DNA from: a virus
Strand: one strand, 5' to 3'
DNA: 60,127 nucleotides
IMG/VR virus record: IMGVR_UViG_3300027589_000004
Span: 1-60,127 of that record
The position numbers and the translations under genes are program-made. This document shows positions 1-8,917 of the stretch, piece after piece; the stretch's first letter is position 1, and each line of letters begins with the position of its first letter. The notes beneath the pieces are model-generated. The model searched no databases and was not told where the DNA came from. It saw nothing but the letters and a program-made list of their open reading frames with translations.

Positions 1-1
1 A

Positions 2-655
2 CATATGGAAGCGCCTACTTATACTACTAAAGACTACAAACGAATTACTCAGTTCGATATGAAAGAGTGCGAGTCTCTTGGTCTAATCAAGTACGACTTC
101 CTAGTTATCAAAACTTTAGATGTACTTCAGTTAGCTGTGCAACTAATTAAGAGTCGCCATAAAATCTCATATGACATTTACGATATCCCCGATCATGATC
201 CTAAAGCATACAGGCTCTTTGCTAGGGGCCTAGTAACAGGTGTGTTTCAGTTTGAGACTTCTAAGCTTATTCAAGAAGCTGCAGTTACAGGAAGACCAGA
301 AAGTATTTCAGATCTTTCCGACATCTCGTCATTGGTTCGTCCTGGCCCTATGAGCGCTGGATTCTTGACTCGTTACCTCGAACGCACTCAAGACCCTAAC
401 ATTCCTAAGGTGATTTCGGACAAGTGGTCTGACACTCGCAATGTATTGGTTTACCAAGAGCAATTGATTAAGCTGTTTACTGAAGTAGCAGGCTTGTCTT
501 TACAAGAAGCTGACTCTGCAAGAAGGGCCGTTGGTAAGAAAGACAAGAAGTATTTGGAAAAGCTTCTCCCGGCTTTCAAGGCTGGCTGCTATAACTACGG
601 TCTGGGAGAAACGGCAGTCGAACGTTTGTGGGATGTTATCATGGGGTGCTCGGAT
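2..655 (+). CDS. dnaE: DNA polymerase III alpha subunit (DnaE-type), exon 1, 5' end outside window
   Basis: This is the middle of the replicative polymerase; the reading frame is already open at the window edge. KYDFL near residue 28 of the visible part matches the conserved K-[FY]-D-F-L motif that carries the third catalytic aspartate of C-family polymerases. Further on are GVFQFE, LVRPGPMSAGF and NVLVYQEQ, followed by ARRAVGKKD, all standard DnaE finger-domain motifs. Read straight through, the frame stops at 656-658 just before the expected FNKSH motif. That motif appears 350 nt later in another exon, so translation must continue across a spliced intron. The catalytic Asp pair and PHP domain should lie upstream of the window. 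The family call is firm; the exact exon end (after the Asp codon GAT at 653-655) is inferred from protein continuity. Confidence 0.93.
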
Positions 656-1004
656 TGAAAATCGTCATATCACAATTCAATATGCCTTTAGGAGGTATAT
701 CGTGGCTTACACATTCAAGGTAACTTGAATGTAAGCGTAACAAGTTCGACGAAATACAGTCCCTTCAGCGAGGAATCGCTGTTGCAAAACTCTGAATATG
801 CTGGAAAGTCCTTAGAGCCCTGCTTAGTAGACATCCCTAGAAATAGAGATGTCATCTGAGAATAGCAGGGATTGGGCAATCAGCAGGGATAGCTCTAAGT
901 CCATTAGGATATGAGAAGCCCCCAACGACTACCAAGGAGCACCCTGAACGGGTGATGGTATAGTCTACTCCCTTAGAAATATGGCGAAAGCCAGGGTATA
1001 AAGG
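656..1004 (+). ncRNA. Group I self-splicing intron in dnaE
   Basis: This is the only gap in the window longer than 300 bases without coding sequence. It separates two halves of one polymerase gene and carries the group I core. The Q element is AATCAGCAGG (878-887). The R element AACGACTA (924-931) pairs through GACTA with TAGTC of the S element (961-965), forming P7. CACCC-TGAAC-GGGTG (about 941-955) forms P8. TGCTG (799-803) pairs with CAGCA (881-885) as P4. CCCTGCT pairs with AGCAGGG as P5, enclosing GACATC/GATGTC. It ends in G (1004), as group I introns do, and excision leaves the frame open: ...MGCSD joined to YLFNKSHSVAY... . No homing endonuclease gene is present, as it is too short. 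The guide sequence pairing with the 5' exon (P1) was not resolved, so boundaries could shift by a few bases. Confidence 0.9.
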
Positions 1005-2162
1005 TATCTTTTTAATAAGAGTCACTCTGTGGCTTACAGTTATCTCTCATACGTCTGCGCCTTTCTAAAGGCCAATTATCCAGCAGAATACTTCTGTGCT
1101 TTGCTAACTATTGGCTCGAAGATGATGCAACCTAAGATCTGGAAAGTGAAAGTAACCGAGTATCTCATTGAAGCCAGAGAGTTCGGTTTGAATATCACCC
1201 ATCCTGATATCAATAATTCAGGTCGAGATTTCACTATCTCCGCCGATGGTACTGCTATTCACTTTGGTTTTAACGGTATCAAGAACATGGGTTCTGTTAT
1301 CGAACAGATTCTTTCTGCTCGCAACAAAGGGTCCTTTACCTCTATTGAAGATTTTATGAATCGTATTAACCAATCCAAGGTAAACACTAAGGTATTTACT
1401 GCTCTAGTAGACAGTGGGTGTTTTGATTCTATCTATAGTGATAGGCAAGTATTGCGCGAAGGGGTTGATGCTTTGTACGCTTACAAACCAGCTCTCCTTG
1501 ATTACCATACTCGTCTTAAGGACATGGCCGATAGAGAGAAAGAGAATACTGAAAACGAAGCTCTTATCACTCGTCGAGATGAGCTGAAGCATATCGCTAA
1601 GCTAAAGAAGGGCCGCCCCCTTACTGATGAAGAACTTGAGTTTGTAGAGTCAACTAAACTTCTCAAACGTAAGCCAGCGTTAGCACCTAAGGAGAAGCCG
1701 GAATTCCCATCTCTACCGGCAACCTCTACATCTAAGAAGAGAAAGAAGTCTCTGAAAGATATTCTGGCAGAGGGACTTTCTATTGGTTGTTATCTCGATA
1801 GACATCCAGCTCGTATTCTTTGTCCTGAAGCAACTACTTTCAATGAAGTAGTTGAGGGTCAAAGATTCGTTTTTGCTGCTTCAATTATTTCAGTCAAAAC
1901 AAGAACTACCAAGAGTGGTTCTAAGATGGTTTCCCTTGTGCTCGAAGACGGTGCCGCAAGCGCTGATGGCGTAATGTTCTCTGACGCTTGCAATCGCTTT
2001 GTCAAAAGATACGGCCACTTGAACATTCTAGCCGGTATGATTGTGCGTTTCTCAGGTGTCGTGAAACTGAACGACCGCCAAGAAGCTAGTGACGACGAAG
2101 AAGAAGATAGCTCTGCTATCGAGATATTGATTAAAGATCTAGAGATCTTGTCAGGAGAATAA
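1005..2162 (+). CDS. dnaE: DNA polymerase III alpha subunit, exon 2 (C-terminal part)
   Basis: The exon opens with YLFNKSHSVAYSYLSY, then AFLKANYPAEYFCALL, the most conserved block of DnaE. Next are the FG(L/I)xxxxPDIN-type segment (EFGLNITHPDINNS) and the helix-hairpin-helix region (FGFNGIKNMG, SFTSIEDF, LVDSGCFD). A charged Lys/Pro-rich linker follows at about residues 170-245 of this exon. The gene ends with an OB-fold (TKSGSKMVSLVLEDGAA... ILAGMIVRFSGVV) broken by an acidic stretch. A GTG at 1029 could be mistaken for a start, but the FNKSH codons upstream of it (1011-1025) show that the true reading frame enters from the intron splice site. It works in phage DNA replication with the primase-helicase at 5091. 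It stops one base before the next gene's ATG, so the two are translated together. Confidence 0.93.
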   Translation, partial: YLFNKSHSVAYSYLSYVCAFLKANYPAEYFCALLTIGSKMMQPKIWKVKVTEYLIEAREFGLNITHPDINNSGRDFTISADGTAIHFGFNGIKNMGSVIEQILSARNKGSFTSIEDFMNRINQSKVNTKVFTALVDSGCFDSIYSDRQVLREGVDALYAYKPALLDYHTRLKDMADREKENTENEALITRRDELKHIAKLKKGRPLTDEELEFVESTKLLKRKPALAPKEKPEFPSLPATSTSKKRKKSLKDILAEGLSIGCYLDRHPARILCPEATTFNEVVEGQRFVFAASIISVKTRTTKSGSKMVSLVLEDGAASADGVMFSDACNRFVKRYGHLNILAGMIVRFSGVVKLNDRQEASDDEEEDSSAIEILIKDLEILSGE

Positions 2163-2163
2163 A

Positions 2164-3465
2164 ATGAGCCGTGTCATCAATGGTATCCCTTGGACTAACG
2201 AAGAAGTTCTTCTTATGAGCAACTTGATTAACTTTATTTTTGCTTGCATGACAGCAAAGGGTGGAGGCAAGATCGTTACACCGTCTTCTCTTTCTCCGCA
2301 GCAGCTTGGTCAGGTCTTTGGCAAGGCCTACGATTTATTCTCGACTGTGCATGAGCGTAGCTGGAAAGCATTTCGTAGATCTATTGATCGTCACTACTTG
2401 TACAAGACAGGTTGGGATCCCAAGCCGATCCTTACTGTACCTGTCCATGCTCTTTCTGCAGAGTTTAATTCGGTAGAGATGCTTCTGCTAACTGGCAAGG
2501 AGACTACTAAGAGTACTCCTATTGTTGCTCCTGTTCCTGCGAAGCCTACCAGGATTACGGACGTCGCAAGAAAGATTCAAGTCAGTGCTCCTGTTAAGAA
2601 CGTTTGGGAAAAGATTGCTGACATCCAGGAGCCTTACAAGGTTCCGTTCAAGACAGTAAATGACACTACTAACTTGATGCCAGTCAAGAAGATCCTGACT
2701 CTTTCTGATATTCATATGCCGTTTGCTAGACTTGATCTACTAAAGCAGGCCGTTGAAGATAATTTGGATGCCAACGTGGTGGTACTTAACGGCGATATCA
2801 TCGAAGCTTATGCTTTTTCTTCTTACTCTAAGAGCAAGAGTGTTCAAGCTATTGATGAGTATAAGATTGCTTTTGAGTTTGTTAAGTATTTGTCTGAGAC
2901 TTTTGAGCAGGTGTACCTTGTCGATGGCAACCACGAAGGTAGAGTGGGCCGCGCCTTGCGTCGCACTGACCTTCCTAAGGAGACTCACAAGTTCTATGGC
3001 ACTTCTCTCATGGCTCGTATCGCTAACGGCGAGATGCTAAAGAGCGACGGTACCTTGGATTACCAGGTGAGATTCAAGAACGTGTTCTATGATCCTTCTT
3101 CTTCTTGGTATGTTAAGATTGGCAAGACTATCTTTGCTCACCCCCACGCTCGTTCTACTGGCCAGGTTGGTAGCACTGTCAAGCGTACTGGAGATTACTT
3201 CTCTAGTATGTATGGAGTTGATGACCTAGACTGTGTAGTTATTGGCCACACTCACAAGCAGTCCAAGATGTCTCTTGCGCATCTGCTCTTGATTGAGCAA
3301 GGCGCCTTCTCTGCTCCTGCTAATTATGCTCACGGGCCTGATCTAACTTATTTTGGTGGCACTCAGAATGGCTACGCCATTGTCTGGCAAGATGCCAATG
3401 GTAACTGTATTCGTAACATGACTGATTTCTATACGTTTGGGACCGCTATCCCAGACAAGAAGTAA
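2164..3465 (+). CDS. Calcineurin-like metallophosphoesterase
   Basis: 433 aa. The C-terminal two thirds carry all metal-binding motifs of the superfamily in order: SDIH near residue 180, NGDI near 210, GNHE near 255, HPHA near 326 and GHTH near 361. The N-terminal ~170 residues are separate, partly helical, and not recognised. The ATG follows the dnaE stop by one base, and GGAG of the SD lies inside the end of dnaE. Family members are nucleases (SbcD/Mre11), nucleotide phosphatases or phosphoprotein phosphatases; sequence alone does not decide. Tight coupling to the polymerase fits a role in proofreading or DNA-end processing, but that is inference. Confidence 0.85.
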   Translation: MSRVINGIPWTNEEVLLMSNLINFIFACMTAKGGGKIVTPSSLSPQQLGQVFGKAYDLFSTVHERSWKAFRRSIDRHYLYKTGWDPKPILTVPVHALSAEFNSVEMLLLTGKETTKSTPIVAPVPAKPTRITDVARKIQVSAPVKNVWEKIADIQEPYKVPFKTVNDTTNLMPVKKILTLSDIHMPFARLDLLKQAVEDNLDANVVVLNGDIIEAYAFSSYSKSKSVQAIDEYKIAFEFVKYLSETFEQVYLVDGNHEGRVGRALRRTDLPKETHKFYGTSLMARIANGEMLKSDGTLDYQVRFKNVFYDPSSSWYVKIGKTIFAHPHARSTGQVGSTVKRTGDYFSSMYGVDDLDCVVIGHTHKQSKMSLAHLLLIEQGAFSAPANYAHGPDLTYFGGTQNGYAIVWQDANGNCIRNMTDFYTFGTAIPDKK

Positions 3466-3484
3466 TTGCCCTTAGGAGAGAAAA

Positions 3485-3739
3485 ATGGAAACCACACTAG
3501 AAGAGAAGCTTATTCAGGTACTCCAAACATTCGATACTCGACAGACAGCAACTCTTAAAGAGCTGATGCAGCTGGGTATCATGGTTGAGTTCCTTACTAT
3601 GAAGATGTTCGAACGTTTTACTGACGAAGAGAGGGCCGCGCTTGAGAACGAGTTCCAAGAGTTTACCAAAGAACGTTACTCTGAGATTCGAACTGAGTGG
3701 CAAACTTTGAAAGAACAAGCTGTAAAGATTACAGATTGA
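3485..3739 (+). CDS. Small acidic hypothetical protein
   Basis: 84 aa, predicted helical and rich in Glu, Lys and Leu; no cysteines, membrane segment or recognised domain. The start is decided by a strong SD within GCCCTTAGGAGAG at 3468-3480, just before the ATG. It lies between the metallophosphoesterase and the Cas4-like nuclease in the same operon, so a small accessory or partner protein of the replication block is possible. Function not recognised. Confidence 0.7.
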   Translation: METTLEEKLIQVLQTFDTRQTATLKELMQLGIMVEFLTMKMFERFTDEERAALENEFQEFTKERYSEIRTEWQTLKEQAVKITD

Positions 3740-3755
3740 TTTACCTGAGGTACCT

Positions 3756-4817
3756 ATGACTAAGGCTTTTTCACTACTAGAACATATTCTTATTGCTTTG
3801 AGAAGGCCACGCGTAGGTGACCCCAAGGAGCCAACGCAATGGCCCTCTGAAGGTTCTTGCACTTACGAAGATGAGCATGGCCTTCAAGTGGCCGGCTCAT
3901 GCCGCAGGCGCTCCTTCTTCCGCTTGTTGGTTGAAGAGTACACATTCGACCCCTCTGGAGTCCCAGAGAACTTGCATGAAGTTGTTGAGATCTTGGAGAA
4001 CAACAAGAAGCCAACAGAAGACTACATGCGATTCATCTGGGCCCAGGGGGAGTTGTATGAGCAATACATCATCGACATGGCTAAGCAGACCGGCGTATTC
4101 CTTTACACTCAGGTTCCTATTTACATTCCTGGCTACACAGTTAGCGGTAAGCTAGATCTTATCTTTGTGGACCCAGAGACAGGTAAACTTCATATTGCAG
4201 AAGCGAAGTCTGTATATGGGGAAGGGGGTACCAAGGTAATGGGTACTCCAGCTATGCGTAGGGAGGGCTATCTTGGTACTCCAAAAGATAGCAACTTGAT
4301 TCAAGCAGGTATCTATGAATGGTGGTGGGCTTCTAAGAATGAAGCCTATGGTCACACTCGGTTGATTTATGGAGACCGTGGCACTGGCATGTACGCTGAG
4401 TTCGAAGTAGCTTGTCGTCCAGGCGTAGACGCCGATGGCAATCCGGTTACTGAGATTTGGTATCTTCCTATGTGCCGTAAAGGTGAATGGACTAAGAGCC
4501 CGTTCACTATTGATTCCATCCTAGCGGCCTATAGAAGTAATCGACTACATATTCAGAATGGCACAGTTCCAGATAGGGACTTCGATGAAGTCTATTCTAA
4601 AGAGAAGCTTGCTTTGTATTACAACACTGGAAGACTTACTCGAAAGGCCGATAGGGAGCAATGGGAGGCGCACGTCCAACGTGAAGAGCTAAATGCTCAG
4701 CTCGAAGCTGAGGGCAAGAAGCCTAAAGTGCCCATTAAGATTCCTGAAGTCGGTGACTTCCATTGTAGGTATTGTGACTTTTCAAAAGCTTGCCCTCTTG
4801 TAGGTAAGAGGTCTTAG
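3756..4817 (+). CDS. Cas4/RecB-like PD-(D/E)XK nuclease with Fe-S cluster
   Basis: 353 aa. The nuclease core is visible as GKLD (Asp134) and EAK (Glu149, Lys151). Four cysteines fit the Cas4/AddB-type 4Fe-4S site: one before the core in SCRRRSFFR (Cys49, matching the family's C-x-R-[KR] motif) and three at the end (Cys337, Cys340, Cys346). The family cuts single-stranded or end-resected DNA, often 5' to 3'. In phages it usually serves recombination or replication, and no CRISPR array lies here. The start ATG has an SD GAGG upstream. A second, degenerate relative is found at 8905. Confidence 0.85.
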   Translation: MTKAFSLLEHILIALRRPRVGDPKEPTQWPSEGSCTYEDEHGLQVAGSCRRRSFFRLLVEEYTFDPSGVPENLHEVVEILENNKKPTEDYMRFIWAQGELYEQYIIDMAKQTGVFLYTQVPIYIPGYTVSGKLDLIFVDPETGKLHIAEAKSVYGEGGTKVMGTPAMRREGYLGTPKDSNLIQAGIYEWWWASKNEAYGHTRLIYGDRGTGMYAEFEVACRPGVDADGNPVTEIWYLPMCRKGEWTKSPFTIDSILAAYRSNRLHIQNGTVPDRDFDEVYSKEKLALYYNTGRLTRKADREQWEAHVQREELNAQLEAEGKKPKVPIKIPEVGDFHCRYCDFSKACPLVGKRS

Positions 4818-4831
4818 GCTCAGGAGATAGA

Positions 4832-5113
4832 TTGGATACGTTCTTCTTTCTACAGGTAGATCTTCTAAACGATCCAGGAACTTTTGAAGAGTTCTTGGTC
4901 TGTGGTTTGTATGTTGAGCGGCTCCACGCTCTATCAGCGGCTATTGCGATTCGAGAAATGGTAATGGCTTCACCTGTACGTAAACAAAACGATGAGGTTC
5001 ATATTCATCTGTTAGAAATCCTTTTCCATTCAGATGGCTCTCGTACAGAGATTACGAGAGAACTAATTGAAATCATTCATAGGGAAGTTAATGCGTCCTG
5101 CCAATCTGTCTGA
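4832..5113 (+). CDS. Hypothetical protein
   Basis: 93 aa, starting with TTG preceded by a good SD (AGGAGATAGA, 4822-4831). No other start in this frame has one. The protein is mixed helical and strand-like without cysteine motifs or membrane segments. Its last 23 bases overlap the start of the primase-helicase, suggesting translational coupling. Function not recognised. Confidence 0.6.
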   Translation: MDTFFFLQVDLLNDPGTFEEFLVCGLYVERLHALSAAIAIREMVMASPVRKQNDEVHIHLLEILFHSDGSRTEITRELIEIIHREVNASCQSV

Positions 5114-7583
5114 CTTAGTATCTAACCTTCGTCCTAAGCTAGCAGACTACCTTTCGGGAGTTCTCCAGAAAGATATCTCTGCCAATCCTCGTAAGGGCTT
5201 TAGTTGCTTTGTTCATGATGACAAATCACCTTCTATGTTTTTGGATCCCAAAAGAAACTTTGAGTATGCTCACTGCTTTTCTTGTGGAGCCGACCTAGAT
5301 ATCTTTGATGCGTATGCCCGCATCAATGGTTATGAAGTAACTGGTCCTGATTTTATGAGCGCTATTCTACCTGGCCTTACAAGTATGTATGGGCTTCCGT
5401 TGACGTTTACCAATGTCACCGAGGCCGATAGGGAGAAGGAGCGCCTATATCGTCTCATGTCGTCTCTGGCGGGTATTGTTGCTAAGCATCCTGCTAAGGA
5501 CTATCTAACTGCACGCAAGTGGTCAGACAATCATCTCATTATCGGCCAAGTATCTTTAGAAGAATGCTGGCAAGAGATGTTATCTCAAGGCTACAGCGAA
5601 GAAGAGTTGGCTCGTTCAAGTCTGCTTCGCCATGGTTCTGCACAGTTCGTTGGTGACAACCTTGTTTCCTTTGTAATTAAGGATGAGAGGGGTCGCCCTG
5701 TCGGCTTTGTTAGTAGGTCACTTGCTACTTCTGGTCCCAAGTATTTGAACTCTGCCGAGTCTGCTATCTATCACAAGAAAGAAGTTCTTGTTGGTTTGGA
5801 CGTAGCTCTTCGTCAAGGTCAAGCCAAGACTAATGGTTTGTTCCTTGTAGAGGGTCCAGGTGATCTTGCAGCTTTGCATCGTATTGGGATTTTGAATGCC
5901 GCCGCCGTCTGCGGCACAGCATTCGGAGCTCAACACCTTGCATTGCTCAAGTCACTTGGCATTAAGCAAGTATTCTTCTGTTTTGATTGGGATGACGCAG
6001 GCATCTCTGCTATTCAAAAGATTCTATTCAATGAGATCAAGTTTGCTCCCGGCGTCTCTTGCTACGTCGTCTCTGCTCCTTCTGGTTCCGTCAAGGACCC
6101 TTCTGAATACTGCTCGGCTTTTGTCGAGGGCGACTCGGCCCCGTTCCTCTCTCTGGATCGTATCCCCGCCTTTGAGTGGGTTCTGGGGCGTATCTCAGAC
6201 AAGGCTACTCCTGAGCAGGTTTGTGAGACTATGGTCCCGCTTATTGCTTCAGAAGCATTGGCCGTTAGAAGGGAAGTACTGGCATCTAAGCTATCAGAGT
6301 TTACTGGTCTTTCTATTACTTCTATTCAGCAAGATATCGCAGCTATTAGAGATGGCAAGGAGCAAGAGCGTCGCTCTCGTCTAGAAGGCGCCGCCCAAAA
6401 ATATATCAAGAACGTACTTAATGACCCAACCAACATCTCTGCATCTTTAGCATCACATGAGATTGATGTAGAGAATATCAATAAAGACTACGATCGTTCT
6501 TCTACGGGCGTGTCTTACCAAGTATCAAGATTCGAAGCCATTGAGGAACAGAAAGCCACTGTCAACGAAGACAACATGACTGAGTTCGTGTTTGGATTCT
6601 ACTTAGACTTTGGTGCCGCTATCTCTGGTGGTATGAACGCTTGTGATGGTAACTTGATGTATGTTGGTGGTCGCGCCAACTCAGGTAAGACTGCTACGGT
6701 AGTCGCTCTTGGCGTTGACGTTGCACTTCATGACCCTAATGCATCTGTCATTTTCCACTTCACAGATGACAGCTACGTTCAGGTAGCACCACGTATGCTG
6801 TGTAATATCGCTGCTATGATTAAGGGTCCTAAAGAACCAGTTCTCAAGATTCATCAAGCAGCCAACCCCTATAGAAACATCACAGATAACAAACTCTGGA
6901 ATGTTTATCATAGGGCGTCTGCTGAACTAAAGAAGGCTCTTGAAGAAGAGAGGCTTGTCATTATTGATTCTGAAGATGGCACTACTCTTGTGCCGTTGGA
7001 GAAGCAGCTGAAAAGCCTACGCTCTAGATATCCCACAAGAAAGATTCTTGCTGTCGTGGACAACACTCACAACTATACCAGCTATCCTGACAAGGAGAAG
7101 ACCGCTCGTATGGAAGCAATTGCTACTGATCAGAAGAACCTAACTACCAAGTATCATTGTGCTATGCTTGCTACTGTTGAGTATCGTAAGAGTGGTATTC
7201 TTAACCCCTCTAAGATGAACTTCCCAGATAATGATGACATCGCAGATGCTCGCGCTATGATCTATCGGCCCAATATCATCATGCATATCTATCAAGATCT
7301 ACATGACAGAGGTAGTAATGCTGAAGTGTTCTGGATCGATTCCGATGGAGTTAAGAGGCCTCGACTCTTGATGCTGTTCGGTAAGAACAAGATTACTTCG
7401 TTCAAATCTCCAGCTAACAAACTGGTATTCGATCTCGATCCTTCTAACGTAACCGTATTCCCTAAGAATACAGAAGAAGCTCGTGAGCAAGCTGCACGCT
7501 ATCTTGAAGATGTAGAAGAGAATGTTGAATTGGATGAAGAGGGTGACACTATCCTAAGCTGGAGAACTCCTAATGAACGATAA
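5091..7583 (+). CDS. Primase-helicase fusion (T7 gp4-like: zinc ribbon, TOPRIM, DnaB-type ATPase)
   Basis: 830 aa from ATG 5091 (SD AGGGAAG); an upstream TTG at 5067 is possible but less likely. A zinc-binding site lies near the N-terminus (Cys39, His42, Cys62, Cys65), as in CHC2 primases. The TOPRIM domain follows, with LVEGPGD near residue 252 and CFDWDDAG near 300. A RecA-like helicase domain has Walker A GGRANSGKT near 525 and Walker B AVVDNTH near 655. This arrangement makes RNA primers and unwinds DNA in one polypeptide, as in T7 gp4. It probably serves the DnaE polymerase encoded upstream. The end overlaps the thyX start by 11 bases. Confidence 0.9.
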   Translation: MRPANLSDLVSNLRPKLADYLSGVLQKDISANPRKGFSCFVHDDKSPSMFLDPKRNFEYAHCFSCGADLDIFDAYARINGYEVTGPDFMSAILPGLTSMYGLPLTFTNVTEADREKERLYRLMSSLAGIVAKHPAKDYLTARKWSDNHLIIGQVSLEECWQEMLSQGYSEEELARSSLLRHGSAQFVGDNLVSFVIKDERGRPVGFVSRSLATSGPKYLNSAESAIYHKKEVLVGLDVALRQGQAKTNGLFLVEGPGDLAALHRIGILNAAAVCGTAFGAQHLALLKSLGIKQVFFCFDWDDAGISAIQKILFNEIKFAPGVSCYVVSAPSGSVKDPSEYCSAFVEGDSAPFLSLDRIPAFEWVLGRISDKATPEQVCETMVPLIASEALAVRREVLASKLSEFTGLSITSIQQDIAAIRDGKEQERRSRLEGAAQKYIKNVLNDPTNISASLASHEIDVENINKDYDRSSTGVSYQVSRFEAIEEQKATVNEDNMTEFVFGFYLDFGAAISGGMNACDGNLMYVGGRANSGKTATVVALGVDVALHDPNASVIFHFTDDSYVQVAPRMLCNIAAMIKGPKEPVLKIHQAANPYRNITDNKLWNVYHRASAELKKALEEERLVIIDSEDGTTLVPLEKQLKSLRSRYPTRKILAVVDNTHNYTSYPDKEKTARMEAIATDQKNLTTKYHCAMLATVEYRKSGILNPSKMNFPDNDDIADARAMIYRPNIIMHIYQDLHDRGSNAEVFWIDSDGVKRPRLLMLFGKNKITSFKSPANKLVFDLDPSNVTVFPKNTEEAREQAARYLEDVEENVELDEEGDTILSWRTPNER

Positions 7584-8442
7584 GTTTTTTCAGATTGGCA
7601 AGGGCCATGTGGCCTATTATGACCACATGGGTGACGATATCTCTATTGCTCAAGCAGCTCGAGCGTCTTACAAGAAGGGTACCAAATCCGTAAGTGATGA
7701 TGCTGCCTTGATTCGTACCCTATATAGGAATGAGCATTTTTCTCCTTTCTCTATGTGCCAACTAAAGCTTCATTTCAAGTTACCCATGTTTGTGTTTAAT
7801 CAATTTGTTAGGCATGACAGGCTTCATTGGAACGTTGAGAGTGGACGCTACTCTGAGATGTCAGACGACTTTTGGGTTCCAGATGATACTGAAGGGCTAC
7901 GCGGTCAAGGTAACGGCTTGAACAAGCAAGCTGGAACCGGGGCCCTTGAAGAGGGCACGGCACAGGAGATTGAGGCGCAACTTATTGCACACGAGCAGCT
8001 AACTCGTACTACCTATCACTATTTGCTTCAGCTTGGTCTTTGTAGAGAGCAAGCTCGTTCTATCATTTCAGTGGGCCAGTACATTGAATGCTTTGCTACT
8101 GCCAACCTAGGCGATTGGTTGCTTCTGCTTTCGAAGCGTCTAGACAGCAATGCTCAACGTGAGAATACTATCTATGCCGAAGCTATCTTCTCTATTATCA
8201 AAGAGTTGTTCCCGATTACTGCTCAAGCGTTCATTGATTACAACTTGGAATCTGTGACCTTCACAAGACTAGAGATGGAGATGCTTCGTCGTATCAACTT
8301 CTCTTTCGGAGAGGACTACAAAGCTCCTCTCCGTAAAGTCCTTCAAACTCACTTTGATGAAGTTGGTATCACATCCAAACGTGAACGTGTTGAGTTTCTC
8401 CAAAAGATTGGTCTATTCGAAGAGGTAACTAATGCTAACTGA
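7573..8442 (+). CDS. thyX: Flavin-dependent thymidylate synthase
   Basis: 289 aa. ThyX converts dUMP to dTMP with methylenetetrahydrofolate, NADPH and FAD, supplying thymidine for phage DNA. The signature normally written RHR-x7-S is present as R80-H81-D82...S90, followed by GRYS. The C-terminal block has LCREQARSI and RLDSNAQRE, matching the family's REQAR and R....AQ.E motifs. The third motif residue is Asp where Arg is usual; the Ser is kept. The start ATG has SD GGAG inside the primase-helicase gene, overlapping it by 11 bases. The downstream gene also overlaps it by 11 bases. Confidence 0.9.
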   Translation: MNDKFFQIGKGHVAYYDHMGDDISIAQAARASYKKGTKSVSDDAALIRTLYRNEHFSPFSMCQLKLHFKLPMFVFNQFVRHDRLHWNVESGRYSEMSDDFWVPDDTEGLRGQGNGLNKQAGTGALEEGTAQEIEAQLIAHEQLTRTTYHYLLQLGLCREQARSIISVGQYIECFATANLGDWLLLLSKRLDSNAQRENTIYAEAIFSIIKELFPITAQAFIDYNLESVTFTRLEMEMLRRINFSFGEDYKAPLRKVLQTHFDEVGITSKRERVEFLQKIGLFEEVTNAN

Positions 8443-8731
8443 TAAACAGAAACAAGATTCTACTGGCATCTACATTTATGACACCAAGACTTTCTACTTT
8501 CTCATTAGCGGCCCACTGCCTAATGATGTGAATAAGCTTCACAACATTCTGTCTGGACGTGGACTAATTAAGGTGAACCGAGAGGGAAAGACTACAGACT
8601 ATAAGCTGATGTCTCATAAAGATGCTGACGAAGCTGGCTACTCTGTTGAGTATTATTTTGTCTCTCCGATTGTAAAGCTTGCCTGGGATAAGGCGCAAAC
8701 CACTGCTCCGTCAAGCAAGCTTTGGGGGTAA
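8432..8731 (+). CDS. Hypothetical protein
   Basis: 99 aa; its ATG lies inside the end of thyX, preceded by GAGG. The sequence suggests a small alpha/beta protein (DTKTFYFLISG, GRGLIKV), perhaps a winged-helix-like fold. No catalytic motif is recognisable. Probably translated together with thyX. Confidence 0.6.
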   Translation: MLTDKQKQDSTGIYIYDTKTFYFLISGPLPNDVNKLHNILSGRGLIKVNREGKTTDYKLMSHKDADEAGYSVEYYFVSPIVKLAWDKAQTTAPSSKLWG

Positions 8732-8734
8732 GCT

Positions 8735-8917
8735 ATGAAGAAGCTTCGTGACTTTGTTTGCAAAAATCCCAGCTGTGCAGATGCTACTGTCGTAGTAGAG
8801 AGATTCGCCGATGATAAGGTAGCTCCTCTTTGCAAGGCGTGCACCAAGCCTATGCTACTCGTTCCTTCTTTCCCTATTGTGCCTACGCACGTCTCTTGGT
8901 CCAAGTGGCGAATCTAG
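8735..8917 (+). CDS. Small zinc-ribbon protein
   Basis: 60 aa. Two cysteine pairs, Cys9-x4-Cys14 and Cys33-x2-Cys36, form a likely zinc ribbon like those in small FmdB-type regulators. A G-rich SD-like stretch precedes the ATG. The last bases overlap the likely GTG start of the next gene. Such proteins often bind nucleic acid or a partner; no specific role can be assigned. Confidence 0.65.
   Translation: MKKLRDFVCKNPSCADATVVVERFADDKVAPLCKACTKPMLLVPSFPIVPTHVSWSKWRI

Noticed and set aside
531-728. Open frame running from exon 1 into the intron
   Set aside because: It overlaps the polymerase in another frame and has no ribosome site or recognisable motif; it is not an intron-encoded endonuclease.
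1029-1031. GTG as an independent start of a second polymerase gene
   Set aside because: The codons for YLFNKSHS just upstream continue the same frame and belong to the polymerase, and a group I intron explains the break.
3756-4817. Cas4-like gene as a sign of a CRISPR system
   Set aside because: No repeat-spacer array and no other cas-like gene is visible; phage Cas4-like nucleases commonly stand alone.
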